Shown: positions 4,832 to 5,341 of the stretch, piece after piece | Layout: each line of letters opens with the position of its first letter | Numbering within the stretch: position 1 is the first letter of the stretch | Assembly: GCA_020846515.1 (NCBI GenBank) | Contig: JADLDX010000654.1 | Span: 1-5,341 of the forward strand | DNA: 5,341 nt | DNA from: Pirellulaceae bacterium | GTDB lineage: Bacteria > Planctomycetota > Planctomycetia > Pirellulales > Pirellulaceae | Direction: 5' to 3' | Position numbers and translations under genes: made by a program | Notes under the pieces: model-generated | What the model was told of the DNA's origin: nothing | Databases searched by the model: none | What the model saw: the letters and a program-made list of their open reading frames with translations, nothing else

Positions 4832-5341
4832 ATGACCGAGAGTAGAAAACTAACGATCGCTGTGATGGGGACGCTGGATACCAAAGGGGCCGAGCACGAG
4901 TTTGTGGCTGACTGCATTCGTCGCGCTGGCCACCAGGTGCTGTTGATCGATGTCAGTACTGGCGGGGCGCCGTCGGTTACACCGGACATCTCGCGCGATG
5001 AGGTATTGCAAGCGTTCAACAGTCGCAGCCAGGTAGCGGCCGAGATTGGGAACGATCGCGGCGCATCGATCGCGGCCATGACGCAGGCGGTGCCTGATCT
5101 GTTGCGTCGATTGGTGGATGAAGACCGCATCCATGGGCTGGTATCGCTAGGTGGTTCCGGCGGTACCGCGATCGCCACCGCCGCCATGCGCGCCTTGCCA
5201 CTTGGATTTCCCAAGGTCATGGTATCGACCATGACCGGCGGTAATACTGCCCAGTACGTTGGCATCAGCGACATTGTGATGTTGCCAAGTATCGTTGATG
5301 TCAGCGGCCTGAATCGGCTTTCACGTCGCGTCTTTATGCGA
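4832..5341 (+). CDS. Tm-1-like ATP-binding domain protein (UPF0261), 5' part
   Basis: The frame is open to the window edge and gives 170 residues; full-length members are roughly 400 residues, so the rest lies outside. The start MTESRKLTIAVMGTLDTKGAE is typical, with the family motif G13-T-L-D-T-K-G19 followed by E21. Next come D40-V in the second strand, D75-R76-G77 with a following A-A-M (81-83), and G107-G-S-G-G-T112 with M119-R-A-L-P123. The stretch P127-K-V-M-V-S-T-M-T-G-G-N138 leads to Y142-V-G and D147, then V155-D156 and G159-L-N161. The fold is named after the tomato Tm-1 protein, whose N-terminal domain binds ATP and inhibits tomato mosaic virus replication. The bacterial role is unsettled. 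In bacteria it is commonly followed by a TIM-barrel 'phosphoenolpyruvate hydrolase-like' partner. An in-frame stop at 4793-4795 limits the start to ATG 4832. The ribosome binding site is poor. Confidence 0.93.
   Translation, partial: MTESRKLTIAVMGTLDTKGAEHEFVADCIRRAGHQVLLIDVSTGGAPSVTPDISRDEVLQAFNSRSQVAAEIGNDRGASIAAMTQAVPDLLRRLVDEDRIHGLVSLGGSGGTAIATAAMRALPLGFPKVMVSTMTGGNTAQYVGISDIVMLPSIVDVSGLNRLSRRVFMR

Noticed and set aside
4727..4835. Short frames before the Tm-1-like gene (4727-4795 and 4788-4835), the second overlapping its start as ATGA
   Set aside because: They are 22 and 15 codons, have no ribosome binding site and no recognisable sequence. The overlap can arise by chance.
4720..5274. 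184-codon open frame on the minus strand
   Set aside because: It is the antisense shadow of the Tm-1-like gene, whose plus-strand translation matches a conserved family across all 170 residues.

Overview
The window probably comes from a planctomycete of the Rhodopirellula type. Three things suggest this: moderate GC content, a small membrane protein that begins MSNPYNPS (an N-terminus I associate with planctomycete membrane proteins), and many short repeats of the kind AAGCGGAACGGC / GCCGTCCGGT. This assignment is inference, because no marker gene is present.

Layout from left to right. Positions 1-214 hold no recognisable gene. Positions 215-631 (+) encode a 138-residue three-helix membrane protein of unknown function. 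Positions 632-862 hold a weak hairpin, a possible promoter and a pair of inverted REP-like palindromes. Positions 863-1279 (+) encode a DUF1801 (YdhG-like) protein with a clear Shine-Dalgarno sequence. Positions 1373-1541 are a 169-bp MITE-like element with 12-bp perfect terminal inverted repeats and a perfect 8-bp target duplication, CTTCAATG. Positions 1824-3152 (+) encode an anion:cation symporter family MFS permease resembling the sugar-acid transporter DgoT. Positions 3153-3323 are a structured gap between convergent genes. Positions 3324-4298 (-) encode a PLP-dependent threonine/serine dehydratase-like lyase. Positions 4378-4650 are a second, longer copy of the MITE-like element in the opposite orientation, with three tandem 36-bp units and a 7-bp target duplication, GTTCTAC. 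Positions 4832-5341 (+) are the first 170 residues of a Tm-1-like ATP-binding (UPF0261) protein cut by the window edge.

The permease, the lyase and the Tm-1-like protein fit a small accessory catabolic locus for an organic or hydroxy-amino acid. The permease and lyase are convergent, and the lyase and Tm-1-like gene are divergent, so they are not one operon and the functional link is inferred from proximity only.

The most interesting signal is non-coding. The two MITE-like elements face each other across the permease and lyase genes. Each contains REP-like hairpins headed by GTAG or GAAG, and the stems vary in a compensated (covarying) way. Eight hairpin copies can be counted. They look like non-autonomous elements moved by an enzyme encoded elsewhere, and the inverted pair could allow the 3-kb segment between them to flip.
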